Positions 1 through 6,963 of a DNA stretch of 11,047 nt are shown in pieces. The position numbers and the translations under genes are program-made. Each line of letters begins with the position of its first letter. Position 1 is the first letter of the stretch. Below the pieces are notes generated by a model. That model saw only the letters and a list, made by a program, of their open reading frames with translations, was not told where the DNA came from and ran no database searches. The DNA is from JAFMDF01 sp964644655. GTDB lineage: Bacteria > Bacteroidota > Bacteroidia > Chitinophagales > Saprospiraceae. Location of the stretch: contig CAZXYA010000307.1 of the NCBI GenBank assembly GCA_964644655.1, forward strand, positions 1-11,047, given 5' to 3'.

Positions 1-112
1 GAAGGATGAACGAACAATAAAAGTCCAAGAGGACTATTATTGAGAAGAGAACCACGAAGTGGAAGGGAGAATGAACCGTGTAACGGGTGGGTTAGTCGCC
101 GAGCAGGATTTA
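1..112 (+). ncRNA. Unidentified hairpin-rich leader upstream of the purine permease
   Basis: This stretch holds three short stem-loops in a row. Positions 15-26 pair with 31-42 around an AAGA loop (12 bp with one mismatch). CCAC 52-55 pairs with GTGG 59-62 around GAA. CCGT 76-79 pairs with ACGG 83-86 around GTA. The second and third sit in an imperfect tandem duplication, each preceded by GAACC and followed by a G-rich run. No long reading frame crosses the stretch. It is richer in G and C than the AT-rich DNA around it and ends about 55 bp before the permease start. It could be a cis-acting leader RNA, the 3' end of an upstream transcript or an intergenic repeat. I cannot match it to any purine, cobalamin or TPP riboswitch consensus. 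The left end is cut by the window edge. Confidence 0.3.
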
Positions 113-166
113 AACTTAATTACTTTACAGTATGCTAACCATCACTACTAAGATTAAATACCTAAA

Positions 167-1453
167 ATGATTAGTCGTTTCTTTGAATTACCTCAACATC
201 AAACTTCTGTCCGTCGTGAAGTCATTGGTGGGATTACTACTTTTTTGACGATGGCTTATATTATTATCGTCAACCCAAGTGTGCTATCTGAAACAGGGAT
301 GGATCAATCTGCTTTGGTGGTCATTACCTGCTTAGTTGCTGGGTTGGCTACCATTTTAATGGGATTAATTCCTAAAGTTCCCATTGCTATGGCACCTGGA
401 ATGGGCTTAAATGCTTTTTTTGCTTATTCTATTGTTTTAGGTGATGGCATTTCTTGGCAAATAGCTTTAGGTATGGTTTTTTGGGCAGGTATCTTGTTTT
501 TGATTATGTCCATTTTTGGTGCTAGAGAAAAAATTGTGGCAGCTATTCCTAAAACTTTAGTAACCGCTATTTCTGTTGGTATAGGTTTATTTATCCTTTT
601 TATTGGTATGAAAAACATGGGATTGATTGTCGATCATCCTGCAAAATTAGTGACCCTAGGTGCTTTTACGCCTGAAGTATTGATTGGTTTATTTGGATTA
701 TTTCTAACCATTACCTTATTCTTGCGAGGTATTAATGCCGCTATTTTAATTGGAATCGTGGTCGCTACTTTGTTAGGATTTGCTTTTGGTTTGGTGGAAT
801 TACCCGCTTCGGGGATGGCTTTTAATATAGACATCAGCTCGGTGGCTTTTCAATTAGATATTATGGGTGCTTTAGAAATTGGTTTTATTGGAACTATTTT
901 CGCCCTTTTTTATACCGACTTATTTGACACCATCGGTACTTTAATGGCATGCACAAAAGAGGCAGGCTTGGTACAAAAAGATGGATCGATCAAAAACTTT
1001 AAAAAAATGTTAGGGGTAGATGCCATTGCTACTTTAATGAGTGGGGTATTAGGTACTTCTCCAACAACAAGCTATATAGAATCTGGGACGGGTATTGCTG
1101 CTGGTGGTCGTAGTGGTTTGACCGCAGTTGTCACAGGCTGCTTGTTTTTACTAGCGATCCTTTTCACCCCGTTAATTGCACTTGTGCCAGCCTATGCAAC
1201 GGCTCCTGCCTTAATTATGGTTGGATTTATGATGGTTCATCAAACAGCTCAGATTCCTTGGGGAGATTACGAAGAAGCGATTCCTGCTATCCTTACTTTT
1301 ATGCTCATGCCCTTGAGTTTTTCTATTGCGACAGGTTTAGCGTGTGGCTTTTTGTCTTGGACGATTATAAAAATAATGATGGGGAAATTTAATGAAATTA
1401 GCTGGGTGATGTATGTTATTGCTTTGTTGTCATTGGTTAGTTTGGTGGTTTAA
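167..1453 (+). CDS. NCS2-family purine permease (adenine/guanine/hypoxanthine type)
   Basis: This is a 428-residue, highly hydrophobic inner-membrane transporter, the usual length for the AzgA/PbuG/GhxP branch of the NCS2 (nucleobase-cation symporter 2) family. These proteins import adenine, guanine or hypoxanthine, usually with protons, to feed purine salvage. Branch hallmarks visible in the protein are GGITTFLTMAYIIIVNP near residues 21-37, PIAMAPGMGLNAFFAY at 72-87, LFDTIGTLM at 252-260, and GTSPTTSYIESGTG at 296-309 followed by AAGGRSGLTA at 311-320. The last two regions hold the substrate-site acidic residues in characterised relatives. The sequence suggests 12 or more hydrophobic segments. 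The ATG start has no clear Shine-Dalgarno, as is normal in Bacteroidota. The gene stands alone, facing a convergent hypothetical gene, behind a hairpin-rich leader. Substrate preference among purines cannot be read from sequence. Family assignment is very secure. Confidence 0.95.
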   Translation: MISRFFELPQHQTSVRREVIGGITTFLTMAYIIIVNPSVLSETGMDQSALVVITCLVAGLATILMGLIPKVPIAMAPGMGLNAFFAYSIVLGDGISWQIALGMVFWAGILFLIMSIFGAREKIVAAIPKTLVTAISVGIGLFILFIGMKNMGLIVDHPAKLVTLGAFTPEVLIGLFGLFLTITLFLRGINAAILIGIVVATLLGFAFGLVELPASGMAFNIDISSVAFQLDIMGALEIGFIGTIFALFYTDLFDTIGTLMACTKEAGLVQKDGSIKNFKKMLGVDAIATLMSGVLGTSPTTSYIESGTGIAAGGRSGLTAVVTGCLFLLAILFTPLIALVPAYATAPALIMVGFMMVHQTAQIPWGDYEEAIPAILTFMLMPLSFSIATGLACGFLSWTIIKIMMGKFNEISWVMYVIALLSLVSLVV

Positions 1454-1455
1454 TC

Positions 1456-1500
1456 AGTTGTCGGTTGTCCGTTGGACATACTAACTGACAACCGACAACT
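1456..1500. terminator. Perfect 14-bp inverted repeat between convergent genes, likely bidirectional terminator
   Basis: The arms AGTTGTCGGTTGTC (1456-1469) and GACAACCGACAACT (1487-1500) are perfect reverse complements around a 17-base loop. The repeat begins two bases after the permease stop codon, and its right arm reaches the first base of the stop codon of the gene coming the other way. Each arm is made of heptamers (AGTTGTC, GGTTGTC), and a third related unit lies in the loop. A nested hairpin, GTCC-GTT-GGAC (1467-1477), competes with the long stem. There is no U-tract on either side, so termination is inferred from position and stem strength. Confidence 0.5.
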
Positions 1501-1862
1501 CAATTAGCTTGAACATCTTGCCGAGGAATAAAAATAAAATTAGCCCCAATTTCACTAATGACAAACATACAAAGCTGTTCTTGCGGGTCTTTATAGACTT
1601 GTCTAAAATTATCGATGTTTTCCGTTTTAATAATTTGCTTGGCGGCAAATTCTTCTAAAATAGATAAATTAATGGACCAAGTACTTTTTACTTTTTGTGG
1701 GTCTATAACAGGAATACCTACCTCTATTTCCTCTTGATGAACAATGAAAATAGGATAATTAGACACGTTTTGGTCTAAAACTGAATCTGCTGCTTTTGAT
1801 AATATAGGGATATATTGTCTAATTTCTCTTTCTATTTGTTTTAAAATAACTTCTTTTTTCAT
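1500..1862 (-). CDS. Conserved hypothetical protein, 120 residues
   Basis: This is a small, soluble-looking protein with no signal peptide or membrane segment. It begins MKKEVILKQIEREIRQYI with an amphipathic, charged helix. A mixed alpha/beta body follows, with the strand-like stretches YPIFIVHQEEIEVGIPVI and STWSINLSILEEF, and then the C-terminal FVISEIGANFIFIPR. The balanced composition and lack of low-complexity sequence suggest a real folded protein rather than a chance frame. I recognise no named domain or catalytic motif, so no function is proposed. It is convergent with the purine permease and sits just downstream, on the same strand, of a decayed nuclease-like gene, with no operon partner that would hint at a role. 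The ATG at 1862 is the natural start. Confidence 0.75.
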   Translation of the reverse strand: MKKEVILKQIEREIRQYIPILSKAADSVLDQNVSNYPIFIVHQEEIEVGIPVIDPQKVKSTWSINLSILEEFAAKQIIKTENIDNFRQVYKDPQEQLCMFVISEIGANFIFIPRQDVQAN

Positions 1863-1878
1863 GCTAGCTTTTAAGGCA

Positions 1879-1886
1879 CAAAAATA
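1879..1886 (-). promoter_or_regulatory. Possible Bacteroidota -7 box for the 120-residue gene
   Basis: Read on the minus strand, this is TATTTTTG, an exact match to the Bacteroidota -7 consensus TAnnTTTG. It lies 16 bases before the ATG at 1862 and would give a very short 5' untranslated region. I find no TTTG at the expected -33 distance, so it may be a chance match in AT-rich DNA. Confidence 0.25.
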
Positions 1887-1888
1887 AT

Positions 1889-2353
1889 CTATTTTTTAGA
1901 GAGTTTTGTTTTTAATGTCTTAACTTTTTTGGGAGATAATTTTAGCGTTTGACTTAGTGCCTTTTCGGAAAAATGATATTTTAATAAAAAAATAGCGATG
2001 GCTGATTTGAGTTGTAAAAGGGTGAAATTCTTTTTGTTGGAGATATTTTTTAGGTCATTTAAATATTCGATGATTGTATTATATTTCTCGTCTGAAATAT
2101 TTTTTTTAAAATCTAGAATGAATGATTGTTCTATTTTTGTATACTTAACGATATCTGAAACAGCAACTTTTTCACTTAATAGTGTATGTATGAAATCAAC
2201 ATCTTTTGTTAATTTACCTAAAAAATTACCTATTTGAGTACCATTCTCTAATCCTTTCTCTAATCCTTTCTCCATTCCTTTCTCCATTCCTTCTTTTATA
2301 CCAAGTTCTAAACCTTTTTCCTTGCCCAATTCTAACCCTTCCTCTTTAGCCAT
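1889..2353 (-). CDS. C-terminal remnant of an Rpn/PD-(D/E)XK nuclease-like protein with GxEK tetrapeptide repeats
   Basis: This 154-residue frame starts MAKEEG and runs straight into eight consecutive four-residue units of the type G-L/M-E-K/L (residues 6-37: GLEL, GKEK, GLEL, GIKE, GMEK, GMEK, GLEK, GLEN). It continues with a helical, lysine-rich region ending LSPKKVKTLKTKLSKK. Repeats of this kind are typical of the tail of recombination-promoting nuclease/putative transposase (Rpn, PD-(D/E)XK) proteins and related cytosolic proteins of Bacteroidota and cyanobacteria, where they follow the nuclease core. No core motif (D...ExK) is present here. A matching head fragment lies just upstream in another frame (2356-2499), so this is probably the tail of a broken gene. 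The ATG at 2353 may or may not be used, and an in-frame stop lies four codons before it. Family assignment is inference from architecture. Confidence 0.5.
   Translation of the reverse strand: MAKEEGLELGKEKGLELGIKEGMEKGMEKGLEKGLENGTQIGNFLGKLTKDVDFIHTLLSEKVAVSDIVKYTKIEQSFILDFKKNISDEKYNTIIEYLNDLKNISNKKNFTLLQLKSAIAIFLLKYHFSEKALSQTLKLSPKKVKTLKTKLSKK
2243..2338 (-). repeat. 12-bp tandem repeat array encoding the GxEK units
   Basis: There are eight degenerate 12-bp units in register. The four at 2243-2290 are nearly identical: the first and second differ at one base, and the third and fourth (TTTCTCCATTCC) are exact copies. The other four are more diverged. Each unit encodes one tetrapeptide, so the copy number can change by slippage without shifting frame. 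Confidence 0.8.
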
Positions 2354-2355
2354 TT

Positions 2356-2499
2356 CTAAATATTAGGAAGGTCTTTATCCAAAAAATCAAAGCCTTTTTT
2401 AAGGTCAATTTTTTTAGCAAATACAGGATAATGAAAGTCTAAAAACTCATAGAAAAATTCTTCTAAAATGGCTTTCCAAAGACGATCTTGTCTATTCAT
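2356..2499 (-). pseudogene. N-terminal fragment of the same nuclease/transposase-like gene, core deleted
   Basis: A 47-codon frame opens with ATG at 2499 and encodes MNRQDRLWKAILEEFF, then YEFLDFHYPVF and IDLKKGFDFLDKDL, before a TAG at 2356-2358. The pattern of D-R-L-W-K, L-E-E-F-F, F-L and I-D...F-L-D-K-D-L is what I know as the conserved start of Rpn/PD-(D/E)XK transposase-like proteins. The nuclease core should follow this block. Here the frame stops, and the repeat-rich tail starts three bases later in a different frame. The simplest reading is an out-of-frame internal deletion that removed the catalytic middle. Family identity is inferred from memory of the motif; the break itself is seen directly. 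Confidence 0.55.
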
Positions 2500-2600
2500 T
2501 TGTTTTAGCTTTCACTAATTTATAAATAAAACAAGATAACTACTAATGAAAAAAGCCATTTTACAACATAATTTTTCTTCAAATACTTAATCTTCAAATG

Positions 2601-5294
2601 CTAATTAAATAGATTATCTAAATTAGTCGCAATCCCAATTCGTACCCCAAAATCTAAATAGTTACCATCTTGAAAAGAACTAATAAATTCTAATCTAAAT
2701 ATCCTAGCGATATTATCAATTCCATAACCAACTTCAAAATAATTTTGAGAAAAATCGGTATTTAAATAATTGACAAAAATATTCTCTTTGATTCCTAATA
2801 ATTGCACTTCAAAAATTTGAGAAACCAAAAATTTCCTAAATTGATAATGGACATGCGCATTCAAATAGGCATCATTGGTACTAAAGGCATAATAATCTAG
2901 TAAGCGGAAACTGCCTACGGGGTCAGTAGTTGAAAAGATCGTCTGATTGCCTAAGAAATGTTTATAATCAGGAAATTGCATATTTTCTTGATTGAAAAAA
3001 GTTCCTGCATTTACCTTAATATCCATTTTCCCTCGATACCCTACTCTGAATTCATGTTGAAACCCTAGTTCTAGATGGGTAAAATTGTCATTAATTGTAG
3101 GGCTATCGCTATAAAAATTTTGTCGAACATTCAACGAAAGGGTAGGAGAGGAATTGGAGATAGCATATTTTTTATTATTTCGAATACGGTACTTTTGCCA
3201 GGGTTTGCCACTAATACCAAAAGTCCCTATGAGTGCCTGATGGGTAGGGAAACCACCACTTGTTTCTAAATTGAGTGGAATATTAGGGACATAATCCCGA
3301 TCGTCTCTATTAAAGTAAACAAATGTCGTATTGTTTTGTAAGGTATTTCTTTTAGACCATTCTGCAGTTGCTTCAATGCTCCATTTTCGATTGACTTGTT
3401 GCTTATAGACTAATTGGACGAACTCCTTTTCATACAGTCGAATAAAATTATTTTCCGAAATTAAACTGGTTATCGTATTGACGGATGGATGAATGGGATT
3501 GTCTGGATTGTACTGGAAAATATATTTGCCACCACTTAATCGAATTTGTCCTCTGCCTTTATAACCATTCGAAGTCACTTTCGTACCATCTGAACCTGCT
3601 GTAAGGGTGGTACTTGTAGGTGATTTTCGATTAAATGTTAGTCCTGTATCAAAGCGATAATTGAGCTTTTTTCTAGCGAAGCCATATCGTGCGGTTCCTT
3701 CTAAAAACCAGCGATTGTTATTTTTATAATCCTGACGATACCCCAAACCATATTCAAAACGATAGCCTTCTACCGTATTAAATTGGATGGTGTTTAAAGC
3801 AGGTTTTATATAGAACCTTTTTTCTTTTGTTTTACCATAAGATCCACCAAATAATAAATCGCCTATTCCAAATCCTTCTTTTTTCTTCTTTTTCCGAACC
3901 CCTAGAGAATCTTTTCTGGCTTCCTCCTTATCTGCGACAATCATACTGTCAACTACCTCATACCCTTTGACCTCTAATTTTGTCAACGGAATTGGTCGAA
4001 TATTTTCCCAATACACAGAGTCTCGTTTAGTTGCCATAGAATCAATTTCAAAATTATAGGTCGATGTTACTTCTGGTTCTTCTTGTGCAGCTCGTTCTTC
4101 TTTTTCATATTCTTTGAGCATTTTCTTTAACTCTTTTCTAGTCACTTCTTTGCCTTCAGATAAGCGACCTTCTATATCTTCAACTTTAGCATTTCGGCTT
4201 TCCTCAATTTGTTTGGCTAATTCTTTTTCTATGGCCTCATCAATTACTTCTACTTCGTATGCTAAATCTTGGTTAATGGTAATCTTATACTCAGCGATAG
4301 AAGCTAAATAATTGGCTTCAAATTTAAAACCAAAATATTTTCCTGTTACTTTATATTGTAAACTGATAGGTAGCCAAACTTTTTCTTCAATAGGCGCATA
4401 TACCTGTTTGGCATTAATGGCAATGCCCGATTTAAAGGTTTTTAAATCCAAACTATGAATAGCCCAAGTTCCATCTACTAAATTGAGCGTTCCTGCAAAA
4501 ACATTATCTCCTCTACTTCTAGGAATGACTCGAATTTTATCAATTTCTTTGCCTTGATCTACAAAAAAACCTTCGTAAACAAATTTATAATAAGCAAATG
4601 CCTTTGGCGATAATGGGGAAATGACTCCTGCTATATCTGGTTCATAAAAACTGGCATTAATAAAACCATTAGGATTGACATTATCATTATCTGCATTGCC
4701 TGTAGTATAGATGGAAATGACCTTTTCTTCGTAGGTATTGGGGCGAGTATAAGTCACTTCATTAACGGATTCACTTGTGAAGGCAAAAGTAGAATCAACC
4801 CCTTCCTTGGCAATCATTTTTCGCAAAAAAAACGGAGAATCTATTAATCGACCGGAGCCCTTGATGTAAACTTGGGCAGTATAGGCATCTAATTGGTTGA
4901 TATGGAATTTTGCCTTAGCAATCGCTTTTCGCATGATGGTATAAGCAGGGTCTCTGCCACCAGAAGTAACTTCTACTTGTGCTAATTCATAAGTTTGTTC
5001 TTTGAGTATAATATTAGTAGTGACAAAAGCATTGGACACATTAATTCTTTTGACAACAGTTTCATAGCCAATCGTTTGAAAAGTCACATTATATACACCA
5101 GCAGATAAGCGATAAACATAATTGCCTTCTACATTGGAGGTGGTGCCTGTACCTAATTCTTTTACATAAATGGTGGCGTATGGAATTGGATTACCATTGG
5201 TATCCGTAATGATGCCATTTATGCCGCCTGCAAATAAGAAGTTGCTTAAAAATAAGAAAAATAAGGTAGAAAGAAGGTGTCGGGTTAAAATCAT
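2601..5294 (-). CDS. DUF5686 and carboxypeptidase-like regulatory domain outer-membrane protein
   Basis: This is an 897-residue exported protein. Residues 1-22 form a signal peptide (hydrophobic LLSTLFFLFLSNFLFA, probable cleavage before GG). Residues 24-100 form a CarboxypepD_reg-like/CNA-B-type beta-sandwich (GIITDTNGNPIPYATIYV and later VYNVTFQTIGYETV), the N-terminal module common on Bacteroidota outer-membrane proteins. A DUF5686 region follows from about residue 115. Residues 352-408 are a highly charged, probably helical linker, and residues 465-490 hold a KKKKKEGFGIGDLLFGG patch. From about 493 to the end the sequence is rich in alternating strands and aromatics, and it ends FGVRIGIATNLDNLFN, as expected for a membrane beta-barrel. 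There is no TonB-plug region, so it is not a SusC-type receptor. It is transcribed alone, away from uppS. The molecular role of DUF5686 proteins is not established to my knowledge. Confidence 0.88.
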   Translation of the reverse strand: MILTRHLLSTLFFLFLSNFLFAGGINGIITDTNGNPIPYATIYVKELGTGTTSNVEGNYVYRLSAGVYNVTFQTIGYETVVKRINVSNAFVTTNIILKEQTYELAQVEVTSGGRDPAYTIMRKAIAKAKFHINQLDAYTAQVYIKGSGRLIDSPFFLRKMIAKEGVDSTFAFTSESVNEVTYTRPNTYEEKVISIYTTGNADNDNVNPNGFINASFYEPDIAGVISPLSPKAFAYYKFVYEGFFVDQGKEIDKIRVIPRSRGDNVFAGTLNLVDGTWAIHSLDLKTFKSGIAINAKQVYAPIEEKVWLPISLQYKVTGKYFGFKFEANYLASIAEYKITINQDLAYEVEVIDEAIEKELAKQIEESRNAKVEDIEGRLSEGKEVTRKELKKMLKEYEKEERAAQEEPEVTSTYNFEIDSMATKRDSVYWENIRPIPLTKLEVKGYEVVDSMIVADKEEARKDSLGVRKKKKKEGFGIGDLLFGGSYGKTKEKRFYIKPALNTIQFNTVEGYRFEYGLGYRQDYKNNNRWFLEGTARYGFARKKLNYRFDTGLTFNRKSPTSTTLTAGSDGTKVTSNGYKGRGQIRLSGGKYIFQYNPDNPIHPSVNTITSLISENNFIRLYEKEFVQLVYKQQVNRKWSIEATAEWSKRNTLQNNTTFVYFNRDDRDYVPNIPLNLETSGGFPTHQALIGTFGISGKPWQKYRIRNNKKYAISNSSPTLSLNVRQNFYSDSPTINDNFTHLELGFQHEFRVGYRGKMDIKVNAGTFFNQENMQFPDYKHFLGNQTIFSTTDPVGSFRLLDYYAFSTNDAYLNAHVHYQFRKFLVSQIFEVQLLGIKENIFVNYLNTDFSQNYFEVGYGIDNIARIFRLEFISSFQDGNYLDFGVRIGIATNLDNLFN

Positions 5295-5718
5295 AAAGAT
5301 TTGGTTAAAATAGTTACTTGGGTGTTGTTTAAAGCGAAATTACTGGTTATTTATTATAATCTGCTGTAGATTTAATAATTACAATTATATAACGAATGAA
5401 GTCTTTTAAAAAATGAAAATACCGACTAAATAATCTTTTTTTTCGACAGACTGTAGGGTTTTCTTACTTATAAATACCTGAGCAGAAATATTCGACACTT
5501 TTTGAGGATACTAAGTTAATGAGCTTAGCATTTGGTCTAAAACGCTTTGTTTACCTCATTTATCTTATGAACTCATCAACTCATGACCCACTTTCTAAGA
5601 CAAGTAATATTTAATATACCCTTAGTTTAAAATAGCAAATTTTGCAAAAAAGGAGGAGGATAAATAACAAATAAAGATAATAAGTCGTAATAGTAGGACA
5701 AGACTCCTAACTCTTTTT

Positions 5719-5726
5719 TAACTTTG
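5719..5726 (+). promoter_or_regulatory. Possible -7 box upstream of uppS
   Basis: TAACTTTG matches the Bacteroidota TAnnTTTG consensus exactly. It would start a transcript about 155 bases before the uppS ATG, so the inverted repeat at 5775-5832 would lie in the leader. No clear -33 TTTG is visible at the usual spacing, which keeps confidence low. Confidence 0.3.
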
Positions 5727-5774
5727 TATTCATTTAATAGAAAAGAAATTGGTTTTTTATGCTATAATTGGATG

Positions 5775-5832
5775 CTTGACTTTAGTCACCTAAATAAATG
5801 AAGAAGGTTATCACTCGTTAACTGAAGTCAAG
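5775..5832 (+). repeat. 12-bp inverted repeat in the uppS leader
   Basis: CTTGACTTTAGT (5775-5786) pairs with ACTGAAGTCAAG (5821-5832) with one T-G wobble, closing a 34-base loop. The loop contains a complete seven-codon frame, MKKVITR (5798-5818), whose stop codon (5819-5821) touches the right arm. The right arm ends 55 bases before the uppS start. It could be an RNA leader structure or a protein-binding site. Confidence 0.4.
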
Positions 5833-5887
5833 AATCCTATATAATTGCATGAAATCATAGAAAACTAGCAAAAGTCAGCAGAATAAT

Positions 5888-6631
5888 ATGGAAGATTTAA
5901 AAACACAAATAAATATAGCAAAATTACCAGAGCATATAGCGGTAATCATGGATGGAAATGGACGTTGGGCGAAGGGAAGAATGCAGCCTAGAGTTTTTGG
6001 GCATAAAAATGGCGTGAAAGCAGTACGAGAAATAACGGAGGCTTCTGCCGAACTGGGCATAAAATATTTGACACTTTATGCTTTTTCTACAGAAAATTGG
6101 AATCGTCCTTCTTTTGAGGTAAATACCTTGATGCGTTTGTTAGTAGATACGATAGGGAGAGAAGTGAAAACGTTAAATAAAAATAATATTCGGCTGAATG
6201 CCATCGGCGATTTATCCAGATTACCTACCAAAACTAGGGATGCGCTTTTAGATGGTATTGAAAGTACGAAGCATAACACTCGAATGGATTTGGTGTTAGC
6301 CTTAAATTATAGTGGTCGTTGGGATATTTTAAATGCCACTAAAACTATTGCCCAAAAAGTGGAGCGGCAAGAACTAAAAGCAGAAGAAATTACAGAAATA
6401 ACTTATAAGGAAGCCTTGAGTACAGCAAAATTCCCTGACCCTGACTTAATGATTCGCACCAGCGGCGAAACCCGCCTTAGTAATTTTTTGTTGTGGGAGT
6501 TATCTTATGCTGAATTTCAATTTATTCCTACCTTATGGCCCGATTTTACCAAAAATCATTTGTACGAATGTATTTTAAATTACCAGAATAAAGAACGTCG
6601 GTTTGGAATGATTAGTGAACAATTGGTATAA
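5888..6631 (+). CDS. uppS: Undecaprenyl diphosphate synthase (cis-isoprenyl transferase)
   Basis: UppS condenses eight isopentenyl diphosphates onto farnesyl diphosphate in cis, making C55 undecaprenyl diphosphate, the lipid carrier for peptidoglycan and other envelope polymers. It acts in the cytoplasm at the membrane face. The 247-residue length is typical. Conserved blocks are all present: HIAVIMDGNGRWAKGR (16-31) with the catalytic Asp22, His39 in FGHKNG, FSTENWNRP (66-74), LNYSGRWDI (139-147), and PDPDLMIRTSGE (183-194) followed by RLSNFLLWELSYAEFQF. Arg190, Arg196, Ser198 and Glu209 correspond to the diphosphate- and metal-binding residues of E. coli UppS (Arg194, Arg200, Ser202, Glu213). 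The ATG at 5888 places the first motif at the normal distance. It lies upstream of bamA, the usual order in Bacteroidota, but separated by 332 bp. Confidence 0.97.
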   Translation: MEDLKTQINIAKLPEHIAVIMDGNGRWAKGRMQPRVFGHKNGVKAVREITEASAELGIKYLTLYAFSTENWNRPSFEVNTLMRLLVDTIGREVKTLNKNNIRLNAIGDLSRLPTKTRDALLDGIESTKHNTRMDLVLALNYSGRWDILNATKTIAQKVERQELKAEEITEITYKEALSTAKFPDPDLMIRTSGETRLSNFLLWELSYAEFQFIPTLWPDFTKNHLYECILNYQNKERRFGMISEQLV

Positions 6632-6661
6632 AATGACCAATTCTTTCCTATGAAAATTCCT

Positions 6662-6692
6662 AATTGAAAATTGAAAATTGAAAATTGAAAAT
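6662..6692 (+). repeat. AATTGAA heptamer tandem repeat after uppS
   Basis: Four perfect consecutive copies of AATTGAA (6662-6689) plus the first three bases of a fifth lie about 30 bases after the uppS stop. The same heptamer, in the opposite orientation, occurs at 10614-10648 in this window. Confidence 0.85.
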
Positions 6693-6805
6693 CAAGCCAA
6701 ACGTATCCTTCCTAACATTTGATGTTAAATAGTGTTAAGAATATAGTTAAATAATCACGAATTGCTAAATCTATTCGTTCAATTACTAAAATTTGCGACC
6801 TTTGT

Positions 6806-6846
6806 GTTCTTAAATGGGCAATGTCCCTTTTCCCATTTAAAAGAAC
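6806..6846 (+). repeat. Interrupted inverted repeat between uppS and bamA
   Basis: GTTCTTAAATGGG (6806-6818) pairs with CCCATTTAAAAGAAC (6832-6846), giving 7 bp next to the loop and 6 bp beyond a two-base AA bulge, around a 13-base loop. It has no U-tract, so it is a poor intrinsic terminator. It sits just upstream of the likely bamA promoter box. It may be the 3' end structure of the uppS transcript or a regulator site. Confidence 0.4.
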
Positions 6847-6871
6847 CAATTAATATCTATTAATTATTCCT

Positions 6872-6879
6872 TACTTTTG
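6872..6879 (+). promoter_or_regulatory. Candidate bamA promoter -7 box
   Basis: TACTTTTG fits the Bacteroidota TAnnTTTG -7 consensus exactly and lies 84 bases before the bamA ATG, a reasonable leader length. The -33 region around 6848-6856 is AT-rich but lacks a TTTG. Together with the 332-bp gap, it suggests bamA has its own promoter rather than depending only on uppS read-through. Confidence 0.4.
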
Positions 6880-6963
6880 GAACTTGCATTTAATTATTGA
6901 ATGAAGATAAGCGATTAAACCTGCTATTCTCTTCCAAAAGTATTTTACCTTACTAGTGCTTGA

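Larger units (their letters stand above)
5295..5887. other. 593-bp divergent intergenic region
   Basis: This gap separates the DUF5686 gene (leftward) from uppS (rightward), so it must hold promoters for both. It is very AT-rich. I see a possible plus-strand -7 box at 5719-5726, an inverted repeat at 5775-5832, and a short AACTCAT direct repeat (5570-5576 and 5578-5584). A 31-codon frame at 5519-5614 does not look like a gene. I found no tRNA or other recognisable RNA gene. Confidence 0.6.

Noticed and set aside
1..112. Classical purine riboswitch before the purine permease
   Set aside because: The characteristic purine-aptamer core and loop-loop sequences are not present. Only simple short hairpins are seen.
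1998..2237. 79-codon plus-strand frame opposite the repeat-tail gene
   Set aside because: It lies antisense within the lysine-rich coding strand and has the composition of a shadow frame.
2243..2338. CRISPR-like array
   Set aside because: The units are contiguous 12-mers with no spacers and are in frame with a protein repeat.
5519..5614. 31-codon plus-strand frame in the gap before uppS
   Set aside because: No convincing composition, and it overlaps a small AACTCAT direct repeat. It looks like a chance frame in non-coding DNA.
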